The notes under the pieces were generated by a model. The model saw only the letters and a list, made by a program, of their open reading frames with translations, was not told the origin of the DNA and searched no databases. The translations under genes were made by a program, and so were the position numbers. This document shows, in pieces, positions 18,499 to 30,885 of a stretch of 64,000 nt of DNA (its first letter is position 1; each line of letters opens with the position of its first letter). This DNA comes from Candidatus Enterococcus huntleyi (GTDB taxonomy: Bacteria; Bacillota; Bacilli; Lactobacillales; Enterococcaceae): NCBI RefSeq assembly GCF_009933175.1, contig NZ_MAEJ01000001.1:332238-396237 (forward strand), read 5' to 3'.

Positions 18499-19177
18499 GA
18501 GTTTTTCTGAACAATACCTAAATTTTAGTCAGGTTAATCCTGAAACCATGCAAAAGGCAATTATTGATACGTTATACATGACAATCATTTCGATGGTACT
18601 GGTCTTTGTCATTGGACTGATTTTAGGCTTAGCTTTGTATACGATTGGCAGAAATAATAAGCCGTATGCCAGAATTATTTATGGATTAGTTTCTATTATA
18701 AGTAACATTTTCCGGTCAACACCGTTTATGATATTGATGGTTTTAATCATCCCATTTACAAAAATGTTGGTTGGCTCAATGATGGGGGCGAAAGCCGGGA
18801 TACCCGCATTGGTGCTGACAGCTGCCCCATTCTACGCGCGACTTGTTGAGATTGCTTTACGAGAAGTCAGCCCAGGTGTTCTGGAAGCGGCGGATGCAAT
18901 GGGTGCGAGTTATTTGGAAACTGTCTATAAAGTGTTGTTACCAGAAAGTGTACCAGCTTTAATCTCAGGCATTACTGTGACGACGATCTCAATGATTGGT
19001 TTTACAGCAATGGCGGGGGCAATTGGCGCAGGTGGTTTAGGAGCCCTTGCGTGGCAAGAAGGCTTTCAACGAGGAAATTATACGGTGACACTAGTTGCAA
19101 CGGTCATTATTTTGCTGATAGTGTTTGTCGTACAAGGAATTGGCGATGCCTTAACCAAACGAACAGATAAACGATAG
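18491..19177 (+). CDS. metI: Methionine ABC importer permease MetI
   Basis: A 228-residue permease with five membrane helices. It has the ABC-permease EAA loop (EAADAMGASYLETVYKVLLP), which docks on MetN. It overlaps the end of metN and is followed 24 bp later by metQ. Length and order match metNIQ of Firmicutes. Confidence 0.94.
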   Translation: MDKSFSEQYLNFSQVNPETMQKAIIDTLYMTIISMVLVFVIGLILGLALYTIGRNNKPYARIIYGLVSIISNIFRSTPFMILMVLIIPFTKMLVGSMMGAKAGIPALVLTAAPFYARLVEIALREVSPGVLEAADAMGASYLETVYKVLLPESVPALISGITVTTISMIGFTAMAGAIGAGGLGALAWQEGFQRGNYTVTLVATVIILLIVFVVQGIGDALTKRTDKR

Positions 19178-19201
19178 GAAAAAATGAGGGGGAAAAGGAT
19201 T

Positions 19202-20050
19202 ATGAAAAAGAAAATTTTTGGATTTGCAGCAGTATTATTAGTAGCAGTAGGATTAACAGCTTGTGGAAATGGCAAGTCAGACACAGCCAGCTCAGGTTCA
19301 GATAAAGACGCTGAGAAAACTGTCTTAAAAGTCGGCGCGTCACCTTCACCACACGGCGAAATTCTAGAACAAGTGAAACCAATTTTAGAAAAAGAAGGCA
19401 TTGAGTTAGAAATCGTGCCATTTGATGATTATGTGTTACCAAACAAAGCTTTATCTGATGGCGATATTGATGCCAACTACTTCCAACATTTACCATTCTT
19501 CAACAAAGCAATCGAAGACAATGGCTATGACTTCGCCAACATCGGCGCTGTTCACTTAGAGCCAATGGGTTTATATTCTAAGAAAATCAAAGATATTAAA
19601 GACTTAAAAGATGGCGCAACAGTCATCGTTTCAAGCTCAGTCTCAGACTGGGGCCGCGTAATCAGCATTTTACAAGCCGCTGAGTTAGTTAAAGTTAAAG
19701 ACGGTGTCGATTTGGAAACAGCAACATTCGATGATATTGCAGAAAATCCTAAAAACTTGAAATTCGAAAACACAATCGCACCAGAATTATTAGCAACAAC
19801 GTACAACAACGAAGAAGGCGATTTAGTCGCAATCAACGCAAACTTCGCTTACGGAATTGAATTGAACCCACTAGAAGACGCATTATTACTAGAAGGCGAC
19901 GACTCACCATACGTAAACATCTTAGCAACACGCACAGAAGACAAAGACAAAGACGCAATCAAAAAATTAATCGCAGCCTTACACGAACCAGAAGTCCAAA
20001 GCTGGATCGTAGACAAATGGGGCGGATCTGTTAAACCTGTGGATAAATAA
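19202..20050 (+). CDS. metQ: Methionine-binding lipoprotein MetQ
   Basis: A 282-residue NlpA-family substrate-binding lipoprotein. The signal ends in lipobox LTAC; the mature part has LKVGASPSPHGEIL and DGDIDANYFQHLPF, family signatures for methionine binding. The start is ATG 19202 after GAGGGGG; the ATG at 19184 would overlap the ribosome site. Codon use near the 3' end is rich in preferred AAC/GAC codons, suggesting high expression. Confidence 0.94.
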   Translation: MKKKIFGFAAVLLVAVGLTACGNGKSDTASSGSDKDAEKTVLKVGASPSPHGEILEQVKPILEKEGIELEIVPFDDYVLPNKALSDGDIDANYFQHLPFFNKAIEDNGYDFANIGAVHLEPMGLYSKKIKDIKDLKDGATVIVSSSVSDWGRVISILQAAELVKVKDGVDLETATFDDIAENPKNLKFENTIAPELLATTYNNEEGDLVAINANFAYGIELNPLEDALLLEGDDSPYVNILATRTEDKDKDAIKKLIAALHEPEVQSWIVDKWGGSVKPVDK

Positions 20051-20093
20051 AACAAAGGTCGTGTAGGGAGCGAAAGCTCCGAGACATAAGACG

Positions 20094-20133
20094 AAATCCC
20101 CAAAAATTGCTCTATAATTTTTTGGGGATTTTG
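20094..20133 (+). terminator. Terminator of metNIQ
   Basis: AAATCCCCAAAAA pairs with TTTTTGGGGATTT around a 12-14-nt loop and ends in T. The reverse strand also has a T run, so it may act in both directions. Confidence 0.8.
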
Positions 20134-20251
20134 ACTTATGTCCGAAGGAGCTACTCCCGGAATGCCGTCCATCTCTTGCACAAGCTAGTTCAGTTGCAGG
20201 AGGTAAAGCACTAACGAAACGAATAAGATATCGAGAACAAAATACCAAAAG

Positions 20252-20288
20252 AACAAGACACTGAGTATAATCATGGTCTTGTTTTTTT
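20252..20288 (+). terminator. Second terminator hairpin
   Basis: AACAAGAC pairs with GTCTTGTT, followed by T6, with an 18-20-nt loop. No gene is recognised between it and the metNIQ terminator, so it may end a small unrecognised transcript. Confidence 0.6.
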
Positions 20289-20420
20289 ACATTATGCTAC
20301 GGAGCACAAGCTTCGCATCCGATTTTCCTTCTATTAAAAAGTTCGCAGTCTGGTCGCAAGCAGTTCAACAAAGAACATCACTCTTCACTATTTTTATTAT
20401 AGATTAGCTAGATTGGTCGT

Positions 20421-20610
20421 TAAAAACCAGATATTGTCCACTAGTGTCTATTCGCACTGTTTTCGATATTTTTAGTTGAGTGTTAAATCTCAAGAATCCT
20501 TTAATCATAAGGTTGCTCTGTCAAAATCATCTTTTTCACCCTACTTTCCCAGTTAAAAAGTGTGCGAATGAGGGTTAGTGACAAAAAAATAGACAGTGAC
20601 TACTTATTGA
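20421..20610. repeat. Repeat copy 1 (non-coding, about 170-190 bp)
   Basis: This segment is highly similar to 20733-20925: both run from TAAAAACCAG through ATTGTCCACTAGTG, TATTCGCACTG, CTGTCAAAATCATC and AAAAAGTGTGCGAATGAGG. Within each copy the outer blocks are imperfectly inverted (CTATTCGCAC near the left, GTGCGAATGAG near the right), as in a MITE or a large hairpin. No coding frame is conserved. Confidence 0.75.
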
Positions 20611-20732
20611 ATTTTTGATTTAAAATTACTGAGGGATAGAGAATCCTATGTATCCAGGATTCTATGGAGGATTTTTTAGGAAAAGTAACCTGAAAATACA
20701 GCTGTATCTAGTTCTATCCATTATTTATTAGC

Positions 20733-20925
20733 TAAAAACCAGAGATTGTCCACTAGTGCCTATTCGCACTGTTTTCGAGATTTTCAGTCGAGTGTTAAAT
20801 TCCAAGAATCCCTTGACGATAAGGTTTCTCTGTCAAAATCATCTTTTTCCCCCACTTTTCCAGCTAAAAAGTGTGCGAATGAGGGATAGTAACAAAAACA
20901 GGCATTTACTACTTGAAAACTTTGT
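20733..20925. repeat. Repeat copy 2 (non-coding)
   Basis: Second copy of the element at 20421, offset by 312 bp in the same orientation, with scattered substitutions. The space between copies (about 20611-20732) holds no gene. Confidence 0.75.
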
Positions 20926-21232
20926 AAGCAAGATTGGTAACTTAGCTGAAATCGAAAATAGAATTGTGAGAAAGAACATTTTGCTGCCGAAGACGTGAGA
21001 CTTCTGAAATTTTAAGAATTGGCGTACAATAGAGCAGGACATTGATTTTGACTGATTGAGGTATTTAAGAAAATTTTATTAAATGAATAATAAATACCTG
21101 ACTTCCAATGAAAAATCAAGAAAGCTTGTGGCTCTAGTGTAAATTAATTGCTTTATAATAATTATTATAGAAAGAGAGCGCTTGAACTACTCGATAACCA
21201 TTAAAAAGTCAGAACAATCGCTACATAAATCG

Positions 21233-21254
21233 AATATTCTCCGACAAGAATATT
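21233..21254. promoter_or_regulatory. Operator-like inverted repeat at the suf promoter
   Basis: AATATTCT at 21233-21240 and AGAATATT at 21247-21254 are perfect arms with a 6-bp spacer, touching the -35 box. A repressor site for Fe-S or stress control is the inference; no regulator gene lies next to it. Confidence 0.5.
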
Positions 21255-21281
21255 GCGATTCATTCTCAATTAGTCTAAAAT
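21253..21281 (+). promoter_or_regulatory. suf operon promoter
   Basis: TTGCGA at 21253-21258, 17-nt spacer, TAAAAT at 21276-21281, 35 nt before the sufC start. Confidence 0.55.
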
Positions 21282-21316
21282 GAATGAGAACGTTAAAAGA
21301 ATCTGGAGGGAATTGC

Positions 21317-22090
21317 ATGTCAGTCTTAGAAATTAAAAACTTACACGTTTCAATTGAGGAAAAAGAAATCCTTAAGGGCGTAAACTTAACAATGAAAACA
21401 GGCGAAATTCATGCCATCATGGGACCAAATGGAACTGGTAAATCAACATTATCGGCAGCGATTATGGGCAATCCTAATTATGAAGTGACTGAAGGCGAGA
21501 TCTTGCTGGATGGCCAAAATATTTTAGAGTTAGAAGTGGACGAACGTGCCCGCTTAGGCCTATTTTTAGCGATGCAATACCCAAGTGAAATTCCTGGAAT
21601 TACCAATGCAGAGTTCATGCGTGCGGCGATTAATGCGAAGCGCGATGAAGACAACAAAATGTCTGTCATGGAATTCTTGAAAAAATTAGATAAAAAAATG
21701 GCTTTATTAAATATGCCAGAAGAAATGGCTGAACGTTATTTGAATGAAGGCTTTTCTGGTGGGGAAAAGAAACGCAATGAAATCTTACAATTGTTGATGT
21801 TGGAACCGACATTTGCGATTTTAGATGAGATTGACTCAGGGCTAGATATCGATGCGTTGAAGGTAGTTTCTAAAGGCGTGAATGAAATGCGCGGGGACAA
21901 TTTTGGCTCATTAATCATTACTCATTACCAACGATTATTAAATTACATTACACCTGACGTGGTTCATATCATGATGGAAGGTCGGGTTGTTTTAACAGGC
22001 GATGCAGAATTGGCGAAACGTTTGGAAGCGGAAGGCTATGCGGGCATTAGTCAAGAGTTAGGGATCGACTATAAAGAAGAAGAAGCGTAA
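21317..22090 (+). CDS. sufC: Fe-S assembly ATPase SufC
   Basis: A 257-residue ABC-type ATPase of the SUF scaffold complex SufBC2D. Walker A is GPNGTGKST, signature GFSGGEKKRNEILQ (typical of SufC), Walker B FAILDEIDSGLD. The start is ATG 21317 after CTGGAGGG; the ATG at 21284 is inside the leader and lacks a ribosome site. First gene of sufCDSUB, the usual order in Firmicutes. Confidence 0.96.
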   Translation: MSVLEIKNLHVSIEEKEILKGVNLTMKTGEIHAIMGPNGTGKSTLSAAIMGNPNYEVTEGEILLDGQNILELEVDERARLGLFLAMQYPSEIPGITNAEFMRAAINAKRDEDNKMSVMEFLKKLDKKMALLNMPEEMAERYLNEGFSGGEKKRNEILQLLMLEPTFAILDEIDSGLDIDALKVVSKGVNEMRGDNFGSLIITHYQRLLNYITPDVVHIMMEGRVVLTGDAELAKRLEAEGYAGISQELGIDYKEEEA

Positions 22091-22105
22091 AGGAGGGCAA
22101 GGTCA

Positions 22106-25078
<2,973 letters not shown>

Positions 25079-25090
25079 GAGCGTGAGAAC

Positions 25091-26482
25091 GTGGGAGTAC
25101 CTGAGTTAGAAGAATATAAATTTGGCTTTCATGATGATGTGAAGCCGGTCTTTAGTACAGGAAAAGGATTAACTGAAGAAGTCGTTCGTGAAATCTCACG
25201 TGTCAAAGAAGAACCAGAATGGATGTTAGATTTCCGTTTGAAATCATTAGAAACATTCAATAAAATGCCGATGCAATCATGGGGACCAGACTTATCTGAC
25301 ATCGATTTTGATGCGATTAAATACTATCAAAAAGCCAGCGACCGTGCCGAACGTGACTGGGATGATGTGCCAGATAAAATTAAAGAAACCTTTGAACGAA
25401 TCGGGATTCCAGAAGCGGAACGTGCGTATCTAGCCGGCGCCTCTGCCCAATATGAATCAGAAGTGGTCTACCACAATATGAAGGAAGAATTTCAAAAATT
25501 AGGCATCGTCTTTACCGATACCGACTCAGCGTTGAAAGAATACCCTGAGCTATTTAAGGAATACTTCTCAAAATTAGTGCCACCAACCGATAACAAATTG
25601 GCTGCTTTGAACTCAGCTGTTTGGTCAGGTGGAACCTTTATTTATGTACCAAAAGGCGTGCAGGTTGATGTGCCATTACAAACTTACTTCCGGATCAACG
25701 CGGAAAACACGGGCCAATTTGAACGGACGCTGATTATTGTTGATGAAGGAGCCAGCATTCACTATGTGGAGGGCTGTACGGCGCCAACTTATACAAGTAA
25801 TAGTCTGCATGCGGCGATTGTTGAAATTTTCACCCGCAAAGATGGCTACTGCCGTTATACGACCATTCAAAACTGGTCAGACAATGTCTACAATCTAGTA
25901 ACGAAACGCGCGAAAGCGTACGAAGGTGCAACTATCGAATGGATTGACGGCAACCTGGGCGCGAAAACAACCATGAAATACCCAAGTGTTTATCTTGATG
26001 GCAAAGGCGCGCGTGGCACGATGCTCTCAATCGCCTTCGCTGGTGAAAACCAAATTCAAGATACTGGGGCAAAAATGATTCATAATGCACCTAACACTTC
26101 AAGTTCAATCGTCTCAAAATCAATCGCCAAAGATGGCGGCGAAGTCAACTACCGCGGGCAAGTAACCTTCGGCAAAGACAGCGCTGGCTCGATCTCGCAT
26201 ATTGAATGTGACACGATTATTATGGATGATCGTTCGAAATCAGACACGATTCCATTCAACGAAATCCATAACAGCCAAGTCTCACTAGAGCACGAAGCAA
26301 AAGTCTCAAAAATCTCAGAAGAACAGCTCTACTACCTAATGAGCCGTGGCCTATCCGAAAGCGAAGCCACTGAAATGATCGTCATGGGCTTTGTCGAACC
26401 ATTTACTAAGGAACTGCCGATGGAATATGCAGTTGAATTGAATCGATTGATCAGCTATGAGATGGAAGGATCAGTTGGCTAA
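25091..26482 (+). CDS. sufB: Fe-S scaffold protein SufB
   Basis: A 463-residue SufB, last gene of the operon. It starts with GTG, preceded by AGGAG. Family features are [59 protein letters not shown] with its conserved Cys, and the C-terminal [21 protein letters not shown] strong terminator follows. Confidence 0.96.
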   Translation: MGVPELEEYKFGFHDDVKPVFSTGKGLTEEVVREISRVKEEPEWMLDFRLKSLETFNKMPMQSWGPDLSDIDFDAIKYYQKASDRAERDWDDVPDKIKETFERIGIPEAERAYLAGASAQYESEVVYHNMKEEFQKLGIVFTDTDSALKEYPELFKEYFSKLVPPTDNKLAALNSAVWSGGTFIYVPKGVQVDVPLQTYFRINAENTGQFERTLIIVDEGASIHYVEGCTAPTYTSNSLHAAIVEIFTRKDGYCRYTTIQNWSDNVYNLVTKRAKAYEGATIEWIDGNLGAKTTMKYPSVYLDGKGARGTMLSIAFAGENQIQDTGAKMIHNAPNTSSSIVSKSIAKDGGEVNYRGQVTFGKDSAGSISHIECDTIIMDDRSKSDTIPFNEIHNSQVSLEHEAKVSKISEEQLYYLMSRGLSESEATEMIVMGFVEPFTKELPMEYAVELNRLISYEMEGSVG

Positions 26483-26495
26483 CTTTTTAATATAT

Positions 26496-26534
26496 GCTCG
26501 AAACGTTGATATTAAAGCGTTTCGAGCTTTTTTC
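26496..26534 (+). terminator. Terminator of the suf operon
   Basis: Perfect 10-bp stem GCTCGAAACG/CGTTTCGAGC with T6, 13 nt after sufB. Confidence 0.92.
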
Positions 26535-26578
26535 TTTTTTATTTTGTAGATTGGCTACGTTTTTGGCTACGCTAGGGA

Positions 26579-26669
26579 TTATTCGCCCATAAATGTCGCT
26601 AATTTATCTCCAGTTTTCTTAACAGATTGAGGTGTAACATGGGCATAGATATTCATTGTAGTTTCCGTT
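26579..26669 (-). pseudogene. C-terminal remnant of a tyrosine recombinase (integrase)
   Basis: On the minus strand the frame reads TTMNIYAHVTPQSVKK then GDKLATFMGE and stop. This is the typical end of phage/ICE integrases, where the Tyr of NIYAHV is the nucleophile. A stop lies immediately upstream and no N-terminal part exists. Two direct TTTGGCTACG-like blocks follow the stop at about 26550-26571. The remnant marks the left border of the AT-rich defence island. Confidence 0.75.
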
Positions 26670-26807
26670 TACATTTATAATGAGTTAAATATGAATTCAT
26701 ATGAAGTGCCCCACTTTGAATCAGCAAGAAAATCTTTAATCTTTAATATCAAAAGAATGTGTAAAATTGTATAATAGATATTAAATTAGAATGAAGATGG
26801 AGATAAT

Positions 26808-28976
26808 ATGATGAATTTATCAAATGTACAAATTGTGAATTTTAGAAATTATAGTTCTACAACCTTCAATTTTTTTGGTGGAGCGAATACCATTATTGGA
26901 GAAAATGATTCAGGTAAATCAAACGCGTTGACTGCAATTCGGATGTTATTAGATGATAGTTTCTACTATTCTACAAAAAGCTTGAAGGAAAGCGATTTCA
27001 ATAAAAGCTTAGGCAATTTTAGAGGCCATTGGATTATCATTTCTGCTGAATTTGAAAATATTTCAGATGAAGAAAGTGATAAAGAAGTTATCGCAACTCT
27101 TAGAGAAGAAATTTCAAATGCTAGTTTATCTAAGGGGAATGCTTGCTTAATTATTCGCCCAAATGTAAGAAAAAGACAAGAACTTTATGATGCATCAGAA
27201 AATATATTTGAGTTCGAAGATGTTAGAAATTCTATACGCTTATCAGATTATGAGTTTATTTATCGCGGGAAAATGACTACAGACTTTACTGATCCAATCG
27301 TGTATAAAGAAGTAGTAGGAGATTTTGAAAATTTTACAGCCCCTGATCCTAAGGAAAAACAGGAAAATGATCAATATATTGGTAGTAGGGTAGATATAAA
27401 AGATATTAATGAGCATATTTCAGTAGTTTTTATTGATGCGCTACGTGACGTATTGAGAACAGTAAGCTCTACATCAAATCCTATAAAAAGAATTGTAGAG
27501 GAAATAGAAGATAAAATTTCTGATTCTGAATTCGAAGATGTTAAGAATAAGATAAAAGATTTAAATGAATCTATTACCGATATTGAGGGAATTGGAGATA
27601 TTAAAAGTGATATAAATAATAAATTAGTAGATATTTTGGGGCTAGTTTATTCACCAGATTTATCTCTTTCTTCAAATATATCTGACGATCTCACATCTTT
27701 ATCTCGATTTCTTAAGCTAAGACCTCAAGGTGAAGAAGATATGAATTCACTAGGGTTGGGGCATTTAAATATGATTTTTATAGCTTTAAAAATTGTAGAG
27801 TATAATAAATGTAGCTTTCGAGAGGTATTGAATATTATGCTAATCGAGGAACCAGAAGCTCATATTCACCATCATATTCAACGAACGCTTTTTCAAAATT
27901 TGGGAATCAAGGATAAATCTACTCAGGTTATTATGACAACCCATTCTCCTAACATAGCTGAAAGTTCTGAAATATCGAGAATGAATATAGTAAAATCTTT
28001 TAATGGTTTTTCAGTAGCTATGAATCCTAGTAAAAACTTAGATTCATTTGGGGAAGACTTTTTAAATACTAAAATCAGTCTTTCAAAATCAATTGAGAGG
28101 TATTTGGATGCAAAACGCAGTACTCTTCTATTTTCTAAAGGGGTAATATTGGTTGAGGGCGATGCTGAAGAAATATTGATTCCGAACCTTGTTAAAAATT
28201 CACTTGGAGTTTCTTTAGATGAAATTGGTATCGGGCTTATAAATGTTGGTAGTACAGCTTTTGAGTATATTGCATCATTATTTTCGAATGAGCGTATAAA
28301 TAGAAAATGCGCGGTGATTACAGATATGGATGAACAAATGGTTCCAATGGAAATAATAATAGATGAACGACAAAAAGATGGAACTTCCGAGAAAAAACTT
28401 ATAAGCAATAAACTTTATAAAAAAGGTGCAGCGAAAAAAGGTAAAGAACGAAAAGTGAAACTTGATAAATTATTCCAAAGTAATGAATGGGTTAAGGCAT
28501 TTTATGCTGGCTCTACTTTTGAAATTGAGCTTGCTAAAGTAAATGATGAAATATTTAGTAATGTTCCAAGTCAAATATATGAGCAAGAAAGCACGATTAC
28601 TAAATGGGAAAATAAATTGTCTTATAGCAATGATATATTTTTTGAAGAAGAGCTTGTAGCAACTAGTGATCAAGTTAAATGTAATGCTGTGTTGAGTCTT
28701 GCTGAAAATACTGGTAAAGGATGGCTAGCAACTATAGTTGCACAAATTATAGCAAAGTCTGAAGAAAAATATGTTTTACCTGAATATATAATTGATGCTA
28801 TAGCTTTTGTTTCTTCCGAATCAGTAAGCGAAAAAGTAGTTAAAAAGATGATAGTTCATAATACTGCTGAAGAGATAGAGATTGAGGATTTTTTAGGCAA
28901 TCATAATTATAAAAATGATTATCCTTGCTTGATTTCATTTATAAAAAAATGGAAAAAAATGGAGATGTTTAAATGA
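26808..28976 (+). CDS. gajA: Class 2 OLD-family ATP-dependent nuclease (GajA-like, Gabija)
   Basis: A 722-residue protein. The N-terminal AAA/ABC ATPase has Walker A IGENDSGKSN (K37) and Walker B MLIEEPEAHIHHH near residue 350. A C-terminal TOPRIM nuclease has VEGDAEE (E450) and ITDMDEQ (D506, D508). OLD proteins paired with a UvrD-like helicase are class 2 and form the Gabija anti-phage system, in which GajA is a nicking nuclease restrained by nucleotides. It is longer than the best-known GajA (under 600 residues), mostly in the ATPase insertion and C-terminal tail. A TATAAT lies at 26770 with a poor -35. It overlaps the helicase gene by ATGA. The AT-rich codon use differs from the suf genes, which suggests transfer. 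Confidence 0.87.
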   Translation: MMNLSNVQIVNFRNYSSTTFNFFGGANTIIGENDSGKSNALTAIRMLLDDSFYYSTKSLKESDFNKSLGNFRGHWIIISAEFENISDEESDKEVIATLREEISNASLSKGNACLIIRPNVRKRQELYDASENIFEFEDVRNSIRLSDYEFIYRGKMTTDFTDPIVYKEVVGDFENFTAPDPKEKQENDQYIGSRVDIKDINEHISVVFIDALRDVLRTVSSTSNPIKRIVEEIEDKISDSEFEDVKNKIKDLNESITDIEGIGDIKSDINNKLVDILGLVYSPDLSLSSNISDDLTSLSRFLKLRPQGEEDMNSLGLGHLNMIFIALKIVEYNKCSFREVLNIMLIEEPEAHIHHHIQRTLFQNLGIKDKSTQVIMTTHSPNIAESSEISRMNIVKSFNGFSVAMNPSKNLDSFGEDFLNTKISLSKSIERYLDAKRSTLLFSKGVILVEGDAEEILIPNLVKNSLGVSLDEIGIGLINVGSTAFEYIASLFSNERINRKCAVITDMDEQMVPMEIIIDERQKDGTSEKKLISNKLYKKGAAKKGKERKVKLDKLFQSNEWVKAFYAGSTFEIELAKVNDEIFSNVPSQIYEQESTITKWENKLSYSNDIFFEEELVATSDQVKCNAVLSLAENTGKGWLATIVAQIIAKSEEKYVLPEYIIDAIAFVSSESVSEKVVKKMIVHNTAEEIEIEDFLGNHNYKNDYPCLISFIKKWKKMEMFK

Positions 28977-30742
28977 GAGATAGATTTACGGAAAGAGTTT
29001 TAGACACTCTTTCTATATGTCAAAAAGAAGTGGTGCTTGACTGTGAAAATAATCTATTTGTAACAGCTTGTCCTGGAAGTGGGAAAACACGGACTTTGAC
29101 GAGAAAAATCGCTTATATGAGCAATCTTTATCCAGAATCACTGAAAAAAATTGTTGCAATAACTTATACAAATAGAGCTGCAAATGAGATTAATACAAGA
29201 CTTGACAAGCTTAATTTGAATGAAAGTCATATTTGGGTAGGTACAATACATCAGTTTTGTCTAGATTTCATTATTAGAAAATTTGGATTGAACTTAAAAC
29301 GAACTTCTCGAGGGATTAAGATAATTGATGAGTATGTTACAAGTAAATATCTTAAGGAAATATATGAGAATTATGGCATAGAATATAATCCGTATGAACA
29401 TCCGAATTTGATGGTAAGCACTTCGGGTAAATATTATGAAGAAGATGATCGTAAAAGAAAGATAGTGATTGATTATCATAGAAAACTTAAGCAAACTAAT
29501 GAAATAGATTTCGATTTGATATTGATGTTAGCTTTAAAAATACTTGAAGAAAATCCTATTTCAACACAAATAATCTCAAACAATATTAGATCAATTTTTG
29601 TAGATGAATATCAAGATACGAATGAATTTCAATATCAAATTTTAGGACAGCTTGCAAAAACAGATAAATCTATAAAATTTATGTTCGTTGGAGACTCGGA
29701 TCAAGCGATATTTACCTCTTTGGGAGGTGTGGTGAAGAACAAAAAAGAGATTGAAAAAATTACAGGCTTAGAATTTTTAAGTAAAAAGTTAAACGGTTGT
29801 TATAGATCTACGCAAAGAATTGTAGACTTATACTCCCATTTCCAATCTGAAAATTATAAAATAAAAAGTCTATCTAGTTATAGTGAGGATGCTGGAGTTA
29901 TAGAATATGATAAAGAGACTCATAAAGATAATCTTTCTTCTCGAATTGCAGAGATTATTCAGGATTTAATAAACGCTGGAGTTAGTGAAAATGAAATATG
30001 TGTTATTGCCCCAAATCAATTTATACTAACTCCAATCGCAAAAGACTTGAAAAAGGAATTACCTAATCTGCATTTTCAATCTCAAGATGTTTATCCAATA
30101 AAGCCAGATAATTTAAATTTATTTTACAAAATTAGTTTTTTGGTATTTACTCCCATTGGCGAAAGAATACGATTAAGAAAAACTATTGCAAATGAGATTA
30201 TTCATATTCTGAAAAATGACTTTGCTGTAACCTTATCTCCAAAATTTAAGTCCTTAGATCTTTTGGACATCTTAAATTCTGCTAAATCAATAGAAAAAAA
30301 TGGATTAACTTTTTTGCGACAAAAAATAATGTGCTTATTTGACTTTTTAGAAATAGAAAGGGCGCTTTACCCGGATTTATATCAAGCTTATGAAGACTTT
30401 TTTGCAAAGGCTATCGCTAGAATCAATAATAAAAGATTAGAATTAAGTACTGATATTAATGATTTTAGAAACATATATAAAGAAAAATCAGGTATAAACA
30501 TTTCAACAATTCATAAAGTTAAAGGGGAGGAGTATGAAGTAGTAATCGCTTTTGGATTTCTTCAAGATATTGTCCCACACTTTAAATCAAAGAATCCCGA
30601 AAAAGAAGCACGTAAATTACTATATGTTACTATATCAAGAGCAAAAAAAAGAGTGTATTTATTTTCCGAAAGAGGAAGACAAAATAATTGGTTCCCCGAG
30701 AAAAGGCCGACAGATATTTTGAAGAATGTCGAAATTATATAA
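28973..30742 (+). CDS. gajB: UvrD/PcrA-like superfamily 1 helicase (GajB-like, Gabija)
   Basis: A 589-residue SF1A helicase with all motifs: Q17, Walker A ACPGSGKTRT (K38), Ia AITYTNRAANEI, II FVDEYQDTN, III VGDSDQAIF, IV region LNGCYRSTQRI, V STIHKVKGEEYE and VI YVTISRAKKRV. It lacks the full 2B/C-terminal length of housekeeping PcrA (about 720 residues), as expected for defence helicases. Its ATG overlaps the nuclease stop by 4 bp, so the pair is coupled. In Gabija, GajB is thought to sense DNA ends or cleavage products and assist GajA. Confidence 0.87.
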   Translation: MRDRFTERVLDTLSICQKEVVLDCENNLFVTACPGSGKTRTLTRKIAYMSNLYPESLKKIVAITYTNRAANEINTRLDKLNLNESHIWVGTIHQFCLDFIIRKFGLNLKRTSRGIKIIDEYVTSKYLKEIYENYGIEYNPYEHPNLMVSTSGKYYEEDDRKRKIVIDYHRKLKQTNEIDFDLILMLALKILEENPISTQIISNNIRSIFVDEYQDTNEFQYQILGQLAKTDKSIKFMFVGDSDQAIFTSLGGVVKNKKEIEKITGLEFLSKKLNGCYRSTQRIVDLYSHFQSENYKIKSLSSYSEDAGVIEYDKETHKDNLSSRIAEIIQDLINAGVSENEICVIAPNQFILTPIAKDLKKELPNLHFQSQDVYPIKPDNLNLFYKISFLVFTPIGERIRLRKTIANEIIHILKNDFAVTLSPKFKSLDLLDILNSAKSIEKNGLTFLRQKIMCLFDFLEIERALYPDLYQAYEDFFAKAIARINNKRLELSTDINDFRNIYKEKSGINISTIHKVKGEEYEVVIAFGFLQDIVPHFKSKNPEKEARKLLYVTISRAKKRVYLFSERGRQNNWFPEKRPTDILKNVEII

Positions 30743-30790
30743 GTCGGGAAATCAGATTTTTTAGCGTAAGAGTGACTCGACTTATCATTT
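30739..30790 (+). terminator. Possible terminator after gajB
   Basis: ATAAGTCG at 30739-30746 pairs with CGACTTAT at 30778-30785, followed by CATTTTT. The loop is long (31 nt), so strength is doubtful. Confidence 0.4.
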
Positions 30791-30885
30791 TTAAAAATTT
30801 ATTGTCAATTAGTTTTCCACGAATTAATTTTGAATTTTAAATAGATCATGTTTTGTTATGTAAAAATCTAATGAGGTGAAATTAA

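Noticed and set aside
20421-20925. The paired repeats as a CRISPR array
   Set aside because: There are only two long copies with no short direct repeats, no regular spacers and no cas genes nearby.
20756-20998. 80-codon open frame in the intergenic repeat region
   Set aside because: It lies mostly within repeat copy 2 and the frame is not kept in copy 1.
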